A DNA stretch of 64,000 nucleotides. Source: an uncultured Mesorhizobium sp. Its GTDB lineage: Bacteria > Pseudomonadota > Alphaproteobacteria > Rhizobiales > Rhizobiaceae. The notes beneath the pieces are model-generated. The model made no database searches and was not told the origin of the DNA. It worked only from the letters and a program-made list of their open reading frames with translations. The stretch is taken from the NCBI GenBank assembly GCA_937958475.1, contig CALFXR010000065.1:11724-75723 (forward strand). The letters are read 5' to 3'. Shown here piece after piece: positions 51,044-59,922 of the stretch (positions within the stretch are counted from its first letter, which is position 1; every line of letters begins with the position of its first letter). Both the position numbers and the translations under genes were made by a program.

Positions 51044-51706
51044 TCACCTCGTTCCGAAGATCGCGCTCCCGACGCGCACGCTCGTCGCGCCGAAGCGCAC
51101 GGCCAGCTCGTAGTCGCCCGACATGCCCATCGACAGGCGCCCGACGCCGGTCTCGCGCGCGAGTTTCTCCAGCAGGGCGAAATGCGGACCGGGGTTCTCG
51201 TCTGCCGGCGGAATGCACATCAGCCCGTCGATGGTCAGGCCATGGACGGTCCTGCACCGCGTGACGAAATCGACGGCCTCGCGCGGGTCGATGCCGGCCT
51301 TCTGCGGCTCGGAACCCGTGTTGACCTGGACGTAGAGATGCGGCCGCCGGCCCTGGCGGGCGATCTCTCTGGCCAGCTCCGCCGCGATCTTGTCGCGGTC
51401 GACGGTCTCGATGACGTCGAACAGCGCCACCGCCTCGCGCGCCTTGTTCGATTGCAGCGGCCCGATCAGGTGGAGCTCGATGTCGGGATAGTCGGCCTTC
51501 AGAGCCGGCCATTTCTGCGCCGCCTCCTGCACGCGGTTCTCGCCGAAGACGCGCTGCCCGGCATGGATGGCCGGCAGGATGTGCTCGCGGTCGAAGGTCT
51601 TCGACACCGCCACCAGCGTCACCGATCCGGCCGGCCGCCCCGCCTCGCGCTCCGTCTGGGCGATCCGCTCGCGGACCGCGTCGAGACGAACTTCCACCTC
51701 TTCCAT
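51044..51706 (-). CDS. yggS: YggS family pyridoxal-phosphate homeostasis protein
   Basis: 220 residues. Single-domain alanine-racemase-like barrel: VTLVAVSKTFDREHILPAIH with the PLP-binding Lys, VFGENRVQEAAQKWPAL, ELHLIGPLQSNKAREAVALF, LYVQVNTGSEPQKAGI, and the phosphate-binding C-terminus LSMGMSGDYELAVRFGATSV. The family binds PLP without known catalysis and keeps B6 and amino-acid pools balanced. The ATG at 51706 has AGGAGCAGGA upstream. It is divergent from leuS. Confidence 0.95.
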   Translation of the reverse strand: MEEVEVRLDAVRERIAQTEREAGRPAGSVTLVAVSKTFDREHILPAIHAGQRVFGENRVQEAAQKWPALKADYPDIELHLIGPLQSNKAREAVALFDVIETVDRDKIAAELAREIARQGRRPHLYVQVNTGSEPQKAGIDPREAVDFVTRCRTVHGLTIDGLMCIPPADENPGPHFALLEKLARETGVGRLSMGMSGDYELAVRFGATSVRVGSAIFGTR

Positions 51707-51867
51707 GCCGTTCCTGCTCCTCGCGGCGAAGCCCCGTGCCGCCGCCCTTTTTGCCGCCGCGAAGGCCCCTGCGGTTGACGGTTCCGGCAAAGCGTGGTGA
51801 AGACCCGGACCGAGCCGAAAGAGCCGCGCCCCGCGGCAACCCACGTCTTTTAAGTGAAATCCCGGTC

Positions 51868-54501
51868 ATGGCAACCGAACGATACAATCCCCGCGCTTCC
51901 GAACCTCGCTGGCAGGCGGCCTGGGACGAGGCGAAGCTGTTCGAGACGAAGAACGACGACCCGCGGCCGAAATACTACGTGCTCGAGATGTTCCCCTATC
52001 CGTCGGGGCGCATCCACATGGGCCACGTGCGCAACTACACGATGGGCGACGTGGTCGCACGCTGGCGCCGCGCCATGGGCCACAACGTGCTGCACCCGAT
52101 GGGCTGGGACGCCTTCGGCCTGCCGGCCGAGAACGCCGCGCGCGACAACCGCGTCAATCCGCGCGACTGGACCTACAAGAACATCGAGACGATGAAGGGC
52201 CAGCTGAAGACGATGGGCCTGTCGCTCGACTGGGCTCGCGAACTTGCCACCTGCGATCCCTCCTACTATCGCCACCAGCAGAAGATGTTCCTCGACTTCT
52301 GGAAGGCCGGCCTGGCCGAGCGCAAGTCGGCCAAGGTCAACTGGGATCCGGTCGACATGACCGTGCTCGCCAACGAGCAGGTCATCGACGGCAAGGGCTG
52401 GCGCTCGGGTGCCGCGGTCGAGCTGCGCGACCTGACCCAGTGGTTCTTCAAGATCACCTCGATGAGCCAGGATCTGCTCGACGGCCTCGACAGGCTTGAC
52501 CGCTGGCCCGACAAGGTCAAGCTGATGCAGGCCAACTGGATCGGCCGCTCCGAGGGCCTGCTGATCCGCTGGCCGCTCGCGGCCGGCACCGCGCCCGCGG
52601 GCGAGACCGAGCTCGAGGTCTACACGACGCGCCCCGACACGATCTTCGGCGCCTCCTTCATGGCGATCGCCGCCGACCATCCGCTGGCCCGGGCGGCCGC
52701 GGAGAAGAACGCGGCGCTGCAGGCCTTCATCGACGACCTCAAGAGGCGCGGCACCTCGGCGGCCGAGATCGAGACCGCCGAGAAGATGGGTTTCGATACC
52801 GGGATCCGCGTCGTCCATCCCTTCGACGACGGCTGGACGATGCCGGTCTACGTCGCCAACTTCGTGCTGATGGACTACGGCACCGGCGCCATCTTCGGCT
52901 GCCCGTCGGGCGACCAGCGCGACCTCGACTTCGCCAACAAGTACGGCCTGCCGGTCGTGCCGGTGGTCATGCCGGAAGGCGGGGATGCCGCGACGTTCCG
53001 CATCACGGAAGTGGCCTATGTCGACGACGGCGTGATGATCAACTCGCGTTTCCTCGACGGCATGAAGCCGAAGGAGGCCTTCGACCGCGTCGCCGACCTG
53101 CTCGGCGGGAAGGAGATCGGCGGCCGGCCGATGGGCGAGCGCAAGGTGCAGTTCCGCCTGCGCGACTGGCTGATCTCGCGCCAGCGCTACTGGGGCTGCC
53201 CGATCCCGGTCATCCATTGCGATTCCTGCGGCTCGGTGCCCGTGCCGGACGACCAGCTGCCGGTCGAGCTGCCGGCCGACGTCTCCTTCGACAAGCCCGG
53301 CAATCCGCTCGACCACCATCCCACGTGGAAGCACGCGGCCTGCCCGAAATGCGGCAAGCCGGCGCGACGCGACACCGACACGATGGACACGTTCGTCGAT
53401 TCGTCCTGGTATTTCGCCCGCTTCACCGATCCTTGGAACGAGGAACGTCCGACCGACCTCGCCCATGTCGACGGTCCCGGCGGCTGGCTGCCGGTCAACC
53501 AGTACATCGGCGGCATCGAGCACGCGATTTTGCACCTGCTCTACTCGCGCTTCTTCGCCCGCGCCATGAAGGCGACGGGGCATCTCAACGCCGTCGAGGA
53601 GCCGTTCGAGGGCCTTTTTACCCAAGGGATGGTGGTCCACGAGACCTATCGCGGCCCGAACGGCTGGGTGACGCCGGCGGAGGTCAGGATCACGGAATCC
53701 GACGGCAAGCGGAGCGCCGCTCTCGCCGTCGACGGCACACCGGTCGAAATCGGCTCGATCGAGAAGATGTCGAAGTCGAAGAAGAACGTGGTCGACCCCG
53801 ACGACATCATCGCCTCCTACGGCGCCGACACCGCGCGCTGGTTCGTGCTTTCGGATTCGCCGCCCGAGCGCGACGTCATCTGGACCGAGGCCGGCGTCGA
53901 GGGCGCCCACCGCTTCGTCCAGCGCGTCTGGCGCCTGGTCTCGGAGGCCGCCGAAGCCCTGGCCGCCGCCAGCCCCGCCGCCGCCCGCGAAGGTGTCGCC
54001 GGCGAGGTGTCGAAGGCCGCGCACAAGACGCTGAAGGCCGTCGGCGAGGAGATCGCCCGTCTCGGCTTCAACAAGGCGGTCGCGCGCCTCTACGAACTGG
54101 TCAACGCGCTTCAGGCGCCCCTGTCCGACATGGCCGCCGGCAAGGCCGACGCGGCGACGGCGGGCGCGGTCCGCCAGTCCATCGACTTTCTCATCGCCAT
54201 GATCGCGCCGATGACGCCGCATCTGGCCGAGGAGTGCTGGGCGGCGATCGGCGGCAAGGGTCTTGCGGCCGAGCGCCCCTGGCCGGACTTCGACCCTTCG
54301 CTGGTCGTCGACACCGAGATCACCTACCCGGTCCAGGTCAACGGCAAGAAGCGCGGGGATTTGACAATCGCGCGCGACGCGGATCAAGTTGCGGTGGAGA
54401 AGGCGGCGCTGGCGCTCGAGGCGGTGCAGAAGGCTCTCGACGGCAAGCCGCCGCGCAAAGTCATCGTGGTGCCGCAGAGAATCGTCAATGTGGTCGCCTG
54501 A
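51868..54501 (+). CDS. leuS: Leucyl-tRNA synthetase
   Basis: 877 residues. Class I signatures: HIGH as PYPSGRIHMGHVRN and KMSKS as IEKMSKSKKNVVDPDD. The editing domain CP1 (VYTTRPDTIFGASFMAIAAD, FVLMDYGTGAIFGCPSGDQR) is complete. A zinc-finger-like segment with CDSCG and CPKCGKPARR lies near residues 450-510. It charges tRNA-Leu in the cytosol. The start MATERYNPRASEPRWQAAWD at 51868 is conserved. lptE follows after 15 bp. Confidence 0.98.
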   Translation: MATERYNPRASEPRWQAAWDEAKLFETKNDDPRPKYYVLEMFPYPSGRIHMGHVRNYTMGDVVARWRRAMGHNVLHPMGWDAFGLPAENAARDNRVNPRDWTYKNIETMKGQLKTMGLSLDWARELATCDPSYYRHQQKMFLDFWKAGLAERKSAKVNWDPVDMTVLANEQVIDGKGWRSGAAVELRDLTQWFFKITSMSQDLLDGLDRLDRWPDKVKLMQANWIGRSEGLLIRWPLAAGTAPAGETELEVYTTRPDTIFGASFMAIAADHPLARAAAEKNAALQAFIDDLKRRGTSAAEIETAEKMGFDTGIRVVHPFDDGWTMPVYVANFVLMDYGTGAIFGCPSGDQRDLDFANKYGLPVVPVVMPEGGDAATFRITEVAYVDDGVMINSRFLDGMKPKEAFDRVADLLGGKEIGGRPMGERKVQFRLRDWLISRQRYWGCPIPVIHCDSCGSVPVPDDQLPVELPADVSFDKPGNPLDHHPTWKHAACPKCGKPARRDTDTMDTFVDSSWYFARFTDPWNEERPTDLAHVDGPGGWLPVNQYIGGIEHAILHLLYSRFFARAMKATGHLNAVEEPFEGLFTQGMVVHETYRGPNGWVTPAEVRITESDGKRSAALAVDGTPVEIGSIEKMSKSKKNVVDPDDIIASYGADTARWFVLSDSPPERDVIWTEAGVEGAHRFVQRVWRLVSEAAEALAAASPAAAREGVAGEVSKAAHKTLKAVGEEIARLGFNKAVARLYELVNALQAPLSDMAAGKADAATAGAVRQSIDFLIAMIAPMTPHLAEECWAAIGGKGLAAERPWPDFDPSLVVDTEITYPVQVNGKKRGDLTIARDADQVAVEKAALALEAVQKALDGKPPRKVIVVPQRIVNVVA

Positions 54502-54516
54502 TCGGAGGATCTGCGC

Positions 54517-55053
54517 GTGAATCGAATCGCCCGACCGGCACTGGCCCTAGGCCTCCTCGCGGCTCTCGCGGCCTTTCCGGCATGCACGGCGCGCCCGCTC
54601 TACTCCAGCGCGCCGGCGACCTCGGGCGGCACCGCCACGATGAGCGAGGAACTGGCCTCGATCGCCATCAAGCCGGTGACGACGCGCGAGGCCCAGCAGG
54701 TCCGCAACCACCTGATGTTCCTTTTCTACGGCGGCGCGGCCCAGCCGGCCAGCCCGGCCTACTCGCTGTCGCTCGTCGTTTCGTCGCGGGTCGAGGTGAC
54801 CGCATCGATCCAGCGGACGACGGAGGACGAGGAACCGACGGCCAAGACCGTCACCATGACAGGCCGATACGGGCTCCTCGCGGCCGACGGCACGGAGGTC
54901 GCCTCCGGACGCCGGCAGATCGCCTCGTCCTACGACGTCCCGAGCCAGGAATTCGCCGCGCTGCGCGCCGAGCGCGACGCACAGGACCGCTCGGCCCGCG
55001 AACTCGCTGAGCTGCTGCGCCTCGCCATCGCCCAGGACATCGCGGCCCGGTAG
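54517..55053 (+). CDS. lptE: LPS-assembly lipoprotein LptE
   Basis: 178 residues from a GTG with GGAGG upstream. The signal peptide ends in the lipobox FPACTARPLY (lipid on Cys 23). The mature part (SIAIKPVTTREAQQVRNHLM, then SLSLVVSSRVEVTASIQRTT, then ALRAERDAQDRSARELAELL) has the LptE pattern. LptE plugs the LptD barrel in the outer membrane during LPS insertion. It follows leuS as in most alphaproteobacteria, but the usual next gene, holA, is missing here. Confidence 0.92.
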   Translation: MNRIARPALALGLLAALAAFPACTARPLYSSAPATSGGTATMSEELASIAIKPVTTREAQQVRNHLMFLFYGGAAQPASPAYSLSLVVSSRVEVTASIQRTTEDEEPTAKTVTMTGRYGLLAADGTEVASGRRQIASSYDVPSQEFAALRAERDAQDRSARELAELLRLAIAQDIAAR

Positions 55054-55147
55054 TCTGGAAGGAACTGTTCCGCGCCGCCGCAGTTACGATTGAACGCATT
55101 CCCCCAAGTCTACCTCCTCCTCTAAGACGGGAACGGAGTTTGACCGC

Positions 55148-56041
55148 ATGGTTTCGACGTCGGGTTCCCCCCTTCCGGCGGGCACGGCAGCCGGACATGC
55201 CGCGGATCGGCGCGTGGATCCGCATATCGTCGACCAGCTGATCGACGAACGTTCCGTCCGCCTCTCGCGACATCGGCTCTGGCCTCTCGTCAGGCCGGCC
55301 CTTCTCCGCTTCTTCCACTACCGCGAGGCGTTGCGCATGTGCGACGACATCTCGCGCCTGTCGGGCCGGGACGCGCTGGCCCATCTCAGCGGGCTGCTCG
55401 AGCTCGACCTTTCCGTCGAGGGCGCCGAGAATATCCCGGCCTCGGGCGGCTTCATCCTCGCGCCCAACCATCCGACCGGTATCGCCGACGGCATCGCCGT
55501 CTTCGACCTGCTGAAGGACCGCCGCCCCGACATGGCGATCTTCGCCAATCGCGACGCCATCCGCGCCGCGCCGGGTTTCCGCGACGTGCTCATCCCGGTC
55601 GAGTGGCGGGCGGGCGAAAAGAGCCACGCCAAGAGCAGGGACACGCTGGAAGAGACGGCGCGCGCCTTCGCCCAGCAGAAGGCCGTCGTCCTGTTCCCCT
55701 CCGGCCGCATCGCCTACTGGAACGACGGTGCGCTGACCGAGCGGCCGTGGCAGAACTCCGTCGTCGCGCTGGCCAGGCGCTACGGCTTCCCGATCGTCCC
55801 GGCGAACATGACCGCGCGCAATTCCGGGCTGTTCTATCTCCTGTCGCGCTTTTCCACGGAACTGCGCGACATCACCATCTTCCACGAGTTCCTCAACAAG
55901 AAGCGGCAGCCCTTCTCGATCGTCGTCGGCCGCCCGATCCCGCCCCAGGCGCTCGCCGGCGACGCCGCTTCCGTCACCGCCAGGCTCCAGCATCACACCG
56001 TGGCGCGCCTGCGCCATGATCGGCACGCCGAGTTCGCCTGA
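55148..56041 (+). CDS. Lysophospholipid acyltransferase (PlsC-like)
   Basis: 297 residues. The acyltransferase block I is FILAPNHPTGIADGIAVFDL (H-x4-D). Block II-like FANRDAIRAAPGFRDVLIPV and block III KAVVLFPSGRIAYWNDGALT (F-P-S-G in place of the usual F-P-E-G-T) follow. PIVPANMTARNSGLFYLLSR is block IV. It would attach an acyl chain to lysophosphatidic acid or a similar acceptor at the inner membrane; the Ser in block III suggests a different acceptor or donor. The ATG at 55148 is preceded by a 94-bp gap after lptE. Confidence 0.88.
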   Translation: MVSTSGSPLPAGTAAGHAADRRVDPHIVDQLIDERSVRLSRHRLWPLVRPALLRFFHYREALRMCDDISRLSGRDALAHLSGLLELDLSVEGAENIPASGGFILAPNHPTGIADGIAVFDLLKDRRPDMAIFANRDAIRAAPGFRDVLIPVEWRAGEKSHAKSRDTLEETARAFAQQKAVVLFPSGRIAYWNDGALTERPWQNSVVALARRYGFPIVPANMTARNSGLFYLLSRFSTELRDITIFHEFLNKKRQPFSIVVGRPIPPQALAGDAASVTARLQHHTVARLRHDRHAEFA

Positions 56042-56080
56042 AGCGTCAGGCTTTGCGGCCGGGCACGCGCGGCCGGCCGC

Positions 56081-56893
56081 TCAGCGCAGCGTCACGGACA
56101 GTCCGGGAAGCGGGTAGTTCTCGATCGCGGTCGCCCAGGTCTCGCCGGCACGGACGGGAAAGGCCCGGGTCATCGTGCCCGTCGTCACCATCTCGCCGGC
56201 GGCGAGCGGCGGGTTGAACGGGTCGTCGGCAAGCACCGCGACGAGGTGCGCCAGCGCCTGGACCGGTCCGTCGAGCACGTTGGCGCCCGATCCGCCGTCG
56301 ACCGTCGCGCCATTGCGAAGAAGCGTCACGCGAAGCGCGGAAAGGTCCGCCGCAAGGGTCGCCCGCTCCGCGTCGGAAAGGCGATGCCGCGGCCCGACCA
56401 GCAGCGCACCGTGCAATCCGCCGTCGGCGATGCAGTCGGCGGCGGCGAAAGTCCAGCCGGGATAGATCGACTGGACGATCTCGAAGCCGTGCGCCACCCA
56501 GTCGATGGCGCCGGCGATAGCCGCGAGGTCCATGCCCGGATGAAGATCGCGGCCGATGCCGAGCACGATTTCCGGCTCGATGCGCGGCTCCGGAAGGTGG
56601 GATATCCGGATCGTCTCGCCCGGCGACACGTCGCGCACGGTCGTGTCGTACATATGGCCCCAGATCGGCGCGTAGACGCCGTACTCGTCCCAGATGCCGC
56701 GGTTGGTGAAGCCGATCTTGCGGCCGACGGGCGTTTCGCCGCGAGCGACGCGGAGGGCGCGCAGCGCGGCGATCACCGGCCGCGCCGTGTCGACGTCGAA
56801 GGCCGCATCGCTGGCGACGAACGGGGCGATCTGCCGTCCCGCGTCGAGCGCGGCGAGGGTCTCGGCCGCGATCTCCGACGGCGACGCCGGCAT
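56081..56893 (-). CDS. 2-keto-4-pentenoate hydratase / FAH-fold protein
   Basis: 270 residues. Hydratase/decarboxylase pattern: VGRKIGFTNRGIWDEYGVYA, LPEPRIEPEIVLGIGRDLHP (metal-binding E-x-E), DWVAHGFEIVQSIYPGWTFA and GEMVTTGTMTRAFPVRAGET. This fold hydrates 2-hydroxy-pentadienoates in meta-cleavage pathways or decarboxylates oxalocrotonate. No other aromatic-degradation gene is nearby. It starts 2 nt after the fsa stop, so it is co-transcribed with a transaldolase-type enzyme. Confidence 0.9.
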   Translation of the reverse strand: MPASPSEIAAETLAALDAGRQIAPFVASDAAFDVDTARPVIAALRALRVARGETPVGRKIGFTNRGIWDEYGVYAPIWGHMYDTTVRDVSPGETIRISHLPEPRIEPEIVLGIGRDLHPGMDLAAIAGAIDWVAHGFEIVQSIYPGWTFAAADCIADGGLHGALLVGPRHRLSDAERATLAADLSALRVTLLRNGATVDGGSGANVLDGPVQALAHLVAVLADDPFNPPLAAGEMVTTGTMTRAFPVRAGETWATAIENYPLPGLSVTLR

Positions 56894-56895
56894 GG

Positions 56896-57549
56896 TCAGC
56901 CGATCTTCTGCCCGGTCTTCGCCCAGTCGGCGAGGAACATCTCCAGGCCCTTGTCGGTCAGCGGATGCTTGACCAGCGCGCGCAGCGTCGCCGGGGGCGC
57001 TGTCACGACATGCGCGCCAATCATCGCGGCCTGCTTGACGTGGTTCACGGTGCGCACCGACGCGACGAGGATCTCGGTGGCGAAATCGTAGTTCTCGTAG
57101 ATCTGCTTGATCTCGGCAATCAGGTCCATGCCCTCGCTGCCGGTGTCGTCGACGCGGCCGACGAAGGGCGAGATGAAGCTGGCGCCGGCCTTGGCGGCGA
57201 GCAGCGCCTGGTTGGCGGAGAAGCACAGCGTCACGTTGACCTGGCGGCCGTCGGAACGGATCGCCTTGCATGCCTTCAACCCGTCGAGGGTCAGCGGCAC
57301 CTTGATGCAGACATTGTCGGCGATCTTGGCGAGGATCTTGGCTTCCCGCATCATCTCCGTGTAGTCGGTCGCCACCACCTCGGCCGAAACCGGCCCGTCG
57401 ACGATGTCGCAGATCTGCTTCGTCACCTCGGCGATGTTGCCGCCGGACTTCAGGATCAGGGACGGGTTCGTCGTGACCCCGTCGAGCAGGCCGAGATCGT
57501 TGAGTTCGCGGATTTCCTTGACGTCCGCCGTGTCGACGAAGAATTTCAT
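56896..57549 (-). CDS. fsa: Transaldolase / fructose-6-phosphate aldolase (small type)
   Basis: 217 residues, the short decameric type. MKFFVDTADVKEIRELNDLG, then GVTTNPSLILKSGGN, CIKVPLTLDGLKACK (Schiff-base Lys in KVPLT), SFISPFVGRVDDTGSEGMDL and ASVRTVNHVKQAAMIGAHVV cover the whole barrel. It transfers dihydroxyacetone units between sugar phosphates (transaldolase) or cleaves fructose 6-phosphate; the sequence alone does not separate these. It is divergent from priA, as in other rhizobia. Confidence 0.95.
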   Translation of the reverse strand: MKFFVDTADVKEIRELNDLGLLDGVTTNPSLILKSGGNIAEVTKQICDIVDGPVSAEVVATDYTEMMREAKILAKIADNVCIKVPLTLDGLKACKAIRSDGRQVNVTLCFSANQALLAAKAGASFISPFVGRVDDTGSEGMDLIAEIKQIYENYDFATEILVASVRTVNHVKQAAMIGAHVVTAPPATLRALVKHPLTDKGLEMFLADWAKTGQKIG

Positions 57550-57637
57550 CGTATTCTCCCTGAGGATGGCCGGCGGCCGGGGCCGCTCCGCTTTGTGGAC
57601 TTTGCTCTAGCGGAAGTTCGGGGCAAGGTCACGCCCG

Positions 57638-59821
57638 ATGAAACCAGATTCGCCGAAAAGGAAGGCGGTGCCGGTACTCGTGCCGATGCCGGCCGACCGT
57701 CCCTATTCCTATGCCGTGCCCGAGGGCGAGACCGCCGTCGCGGGCGCGATCGTGCGCGTGCCACTCGGACCGCGCGAAGTCGCCGGCGTCGTCTGGGACG
57801 GCGCGGCGGAGACCGTCGACGCGAGGAAACTGCGGCCGATCTCGCAGATCTTCGACTGCCCGCCGATCGACGAGCCGACGCGGCGCTTCATCGACTGGGT
57901 CGCCGCCTACACGCTGTCGCCGCCCGGCATGGTGGCGCGCATGCTGCTGCGTGCGCCGGAGGCCTTCGATCCCGAGCCCCCCATAGAGGGCATCGTCATG
58001 ACCGATCAGGCGCCGGACCGCGTCACGCCGGCTCGGCGGCGCGTGCTGGAACTCGCCGGCGACCGCCTCGCCTGGACGCGCTCCGGTCTCGCCCATGCCG
58101 CCGGCGTGTCGCTGACCGTCGTCGACGGCCTGAAAGCCCAGGGCGTGTTCGAGGCGACGCTGATCCCGCCCCGCCCCGTGGTCGCCCCGCCCGACCCCGA
58201 CTACGCCGTCCCCGAACTGACGCCCGATCAGCGCGGCGCCGCCGATGCGCTGCGCGCGAGCGCGGGGAAGGGCGGCTTCGGCGTGACACTGGTCGACGGC
58301 GTCACCGGCTCGGGCAAGACCGAGGTCTATTTCGAGGCCGTCGCCGCGGCGTTGCGAGCCGGCCGGCAAGTGCTCATCCTCTTGCCCGAGATTGCGCTGA
58401 CGCAGGTCTTTCTCGAGCGGTTTCATGCCCGCTTCGGGACGAAGCCCGCCGAATGGCACTCCGACCTGCCGCCGAAGATGCGCGAGCGGGTCTGGCGGCA
58501 GGTCGCCGAGGGCGGGGTGCGGGTGGTCGCCGGCGCCCGTTCGGCACTGTTCCTGCCGTTCCGCGATCTCGGCCTGATCGTCGTCGACGAGGAGCACGAC
58601 CCCGCCTACAAGCAGGAGGACCGCGTCTTCTACAACGCCCGCGACATGGCCGTCGTGCGCGCCCGCATCGGCGGCTTCCCCGTCGTGCTCGCCTCGGCGA
58701 CGCCGTCGTTGGAGAGCCGGGTCAACGCGCTGCAGGGCCGCTACGAGCGCATCGTGCTGCCAGGCCGCTATGCCGATGCGGCACTCCCCGACATCCGCGC
58801 CGTCGACCTGCGGCGCGCGCCGCCCCTGCGCGGCGGCTTCCTGTCGCCGGTGCTCCTCAAGGCGGTCGGTGACACGCTTGCCCGCGGCGAGCAGTCGCTG
58901 CTCTTCCTCAACCGGCGCGGCTACGCGCCGCTGACGCTTTGCCGGGTCTGCGGCCACCGCTTCCAGTGCCCCTCCTGCTCGGCCTGGCTGGTCGAGCACC
59001 GCTTCCGCGGCCAGCTCGTCTGCCACCATTGCGGCCATTCCGAGCCGCGGCCGGAGGCCTGCCCGGAATGCGGCACGCTCGACCATCTCGTCGCCTGCGG
59101 GCCCGGCGTCGAGCGCATCGCCGAGGAGGTCGTCGGCCACTTCCCCGACGCGCGCACGATCGTGCTCTCCTCCGACATGCTCGGCGGCGTGCGCCGCCTC
59201 AGGCTCGAGCTCGAGGCCATCGCCAAGGGCGACGTCGACATCGTCATCGGCACGCAGCTCGTCGCCAAGGGTCACAACTTCCCCAACATGACCCTGGTCG
59301 GCGTCGTCGACGCCGATCTCGGCCTCGCCAACGGCGATCCGCGCGCCGCCGAGCGCACCTTCCAGCTGCTGTCGCAGGTCACCGGGCGCGCGGGGCGCAC
59401 CGGCAAGAAGAGCGTCGGCCTCCTGCAGACCTACCAGCCCGACCATCCGGTCATGCAGGCGATCGTCTCCGGCGATGCCGAGGCCTTCTACGAGCGCGAG
59501 ACGGCGGAACGCGAGAAGTCGCACCTGCCGCCCTTCGGCCGGCTCGCCGGCATCATCGTCAGCGCGGCGACCCGCGCCGAGGCCGAAGGCCATGCGCGGG
59601 GCCTGCGCCGCGCCGCGCCGCCGTCGACCGACATCCAGGTGCTGGGGCCGGCGGAGGCGCCGCTCGCCATGGTCGGCGGCCGCCATCGCTTCCGCCTGCT
59701 CGTCCACGGCGAGCGCCGCTCGGACATGCAGGCCTTCCTGCGCGCCCTGCTCGCGGCCGGGCCGAAACCGCGCGGTTCGGTCAGGGTGCAGGTCGACATC
59801 GATCCGCAGAGCTTCCTCTAG
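57638..59821 (+). CDS. priA: Primosomal replication helicase PriA
   Basis: 727 residues. An N-terminal 3'-end-binding domain (VPVLVPMPADRPYSYAVPEG), a winged-helix segment, then the helicase: Walker A VDGVTGSGKTEVYFEAV, DEAH-type VVDEEHDPAYKQEDRVFYNA, and the zinc module with eight Cys (CRVCGHRFQCPSCSAW to CHHCGHSEPRPEACPECG). IGTQLVAKGHNFPNMTLVGV and VTGRAGRTGKKSVGLLQTY are the last helicase motifs. It restarts stalled replication forks. A hairpin with T-tract follows the stop. Confidence 0.97.
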   Translation: MKPDSPKRKAVPVLVPMPADRPYSYAVPEGETAVAGAIVRVPLGPREVAGVVWDGAAETVDARKLRPISQIFDCPPIDEPTRRFIDWVAAYTLSPPGMVARMLLRAPEAFDPEPPIEGIVMTDQAPDRVTPARRRVLELAGDRLAWTRSGLAHAAGVSLTVVDGLKAQGVFEATLIPPRPVVAPPDPDYAVPELTPDQRGAADALRASAGKGGFGVTLVDGVTGSGKTEVYFEAVAAALRAGRQVLILLPEIALTQVFLERFHARFGTKPAEWHSDLPPKMRERVWRQVAEGGVRVVAGARSALFLPFRDLGLIVVDEEHDPAYKQEDRVFYNARDMAVVRARIGGFPVVLASATPSLESRVNALQGRYERIVLPGRYADAALPDIRAVDLRRAPPLRGGFLSPVLLKAVGDTLARGEQSLLFLNRRGYAPLTLCRVCGHRFQCPSCSAWLVEHRFRGQLVCHHCGHSEPRPEACPECGTLDHLVACGPGVERIAEEVVGHFPDARTIVLSSDMLGGVRRLRLELEAIAKGDVDIVIGTQLVAKGHNFPNMTLVGVVDADLGLANGDPRAAERTFQLLSQVTGRAGRTGKKSVGLLQTYQPDHPVMQAIVSGDAEAFYERETAEREKSHLPPFGRLAGIIVSAATRAEAEGHARGLRRAAPPSTDIQVLGPAEAPLAMVGGRHRFRLLVHGERRSDMQAFLRALLAAGPKPRGSVRVQVDIDPQSFL

Positions 59822-59839
59822 CCCCCGCCCGGCATGATG

Positions 59840-59862
59840 GTTTCCGCTTGCGGAAACTTTTT
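59840..59862 (+). terminator. priA terminator that also has the GST-operon operator geometry
   Basis: GTTTCCG-CTTG-CGGAAAC followed by TTTTT, beginning 18 nt after the priA stop: a compact intrinsic terminator. Its half-sites are GTTTCC and GGAAAC separated by 6 bp, identical in sequence and spacing to the palindrome at 59889-59906, so the same DNA may serve as an ArsR operator. Confidence 0.7.
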
Positions 59863-59886
59863 CTTGCCGGCCCGATCCTGTCGCGT

Positions 59887-59908
59887 TAGTTTCCCTCGAA
59901 GGAAACTA
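59887..59908. promoter_or_regulatory. Probable ArsR operator over the GST-operon promoter
   Basis: TAGTTTCC-CTCGAA-GGAAACTA, perfect 8-bp arms, 14 bp upstream of the GST start codon. A candidate -35 TTGCCG (59864-59869) lies 17 bp upstream of TAGTTT (59887-59892), so the dyad covers the -10. Together with the matching dyad 49 bp upstream it flanks the promoter, as expected for autorepression by the ArsR protein encoded in the operon. Confidence 0.6.
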
Positions 59909-59922
59909 TTCGGAGGTGCGAC

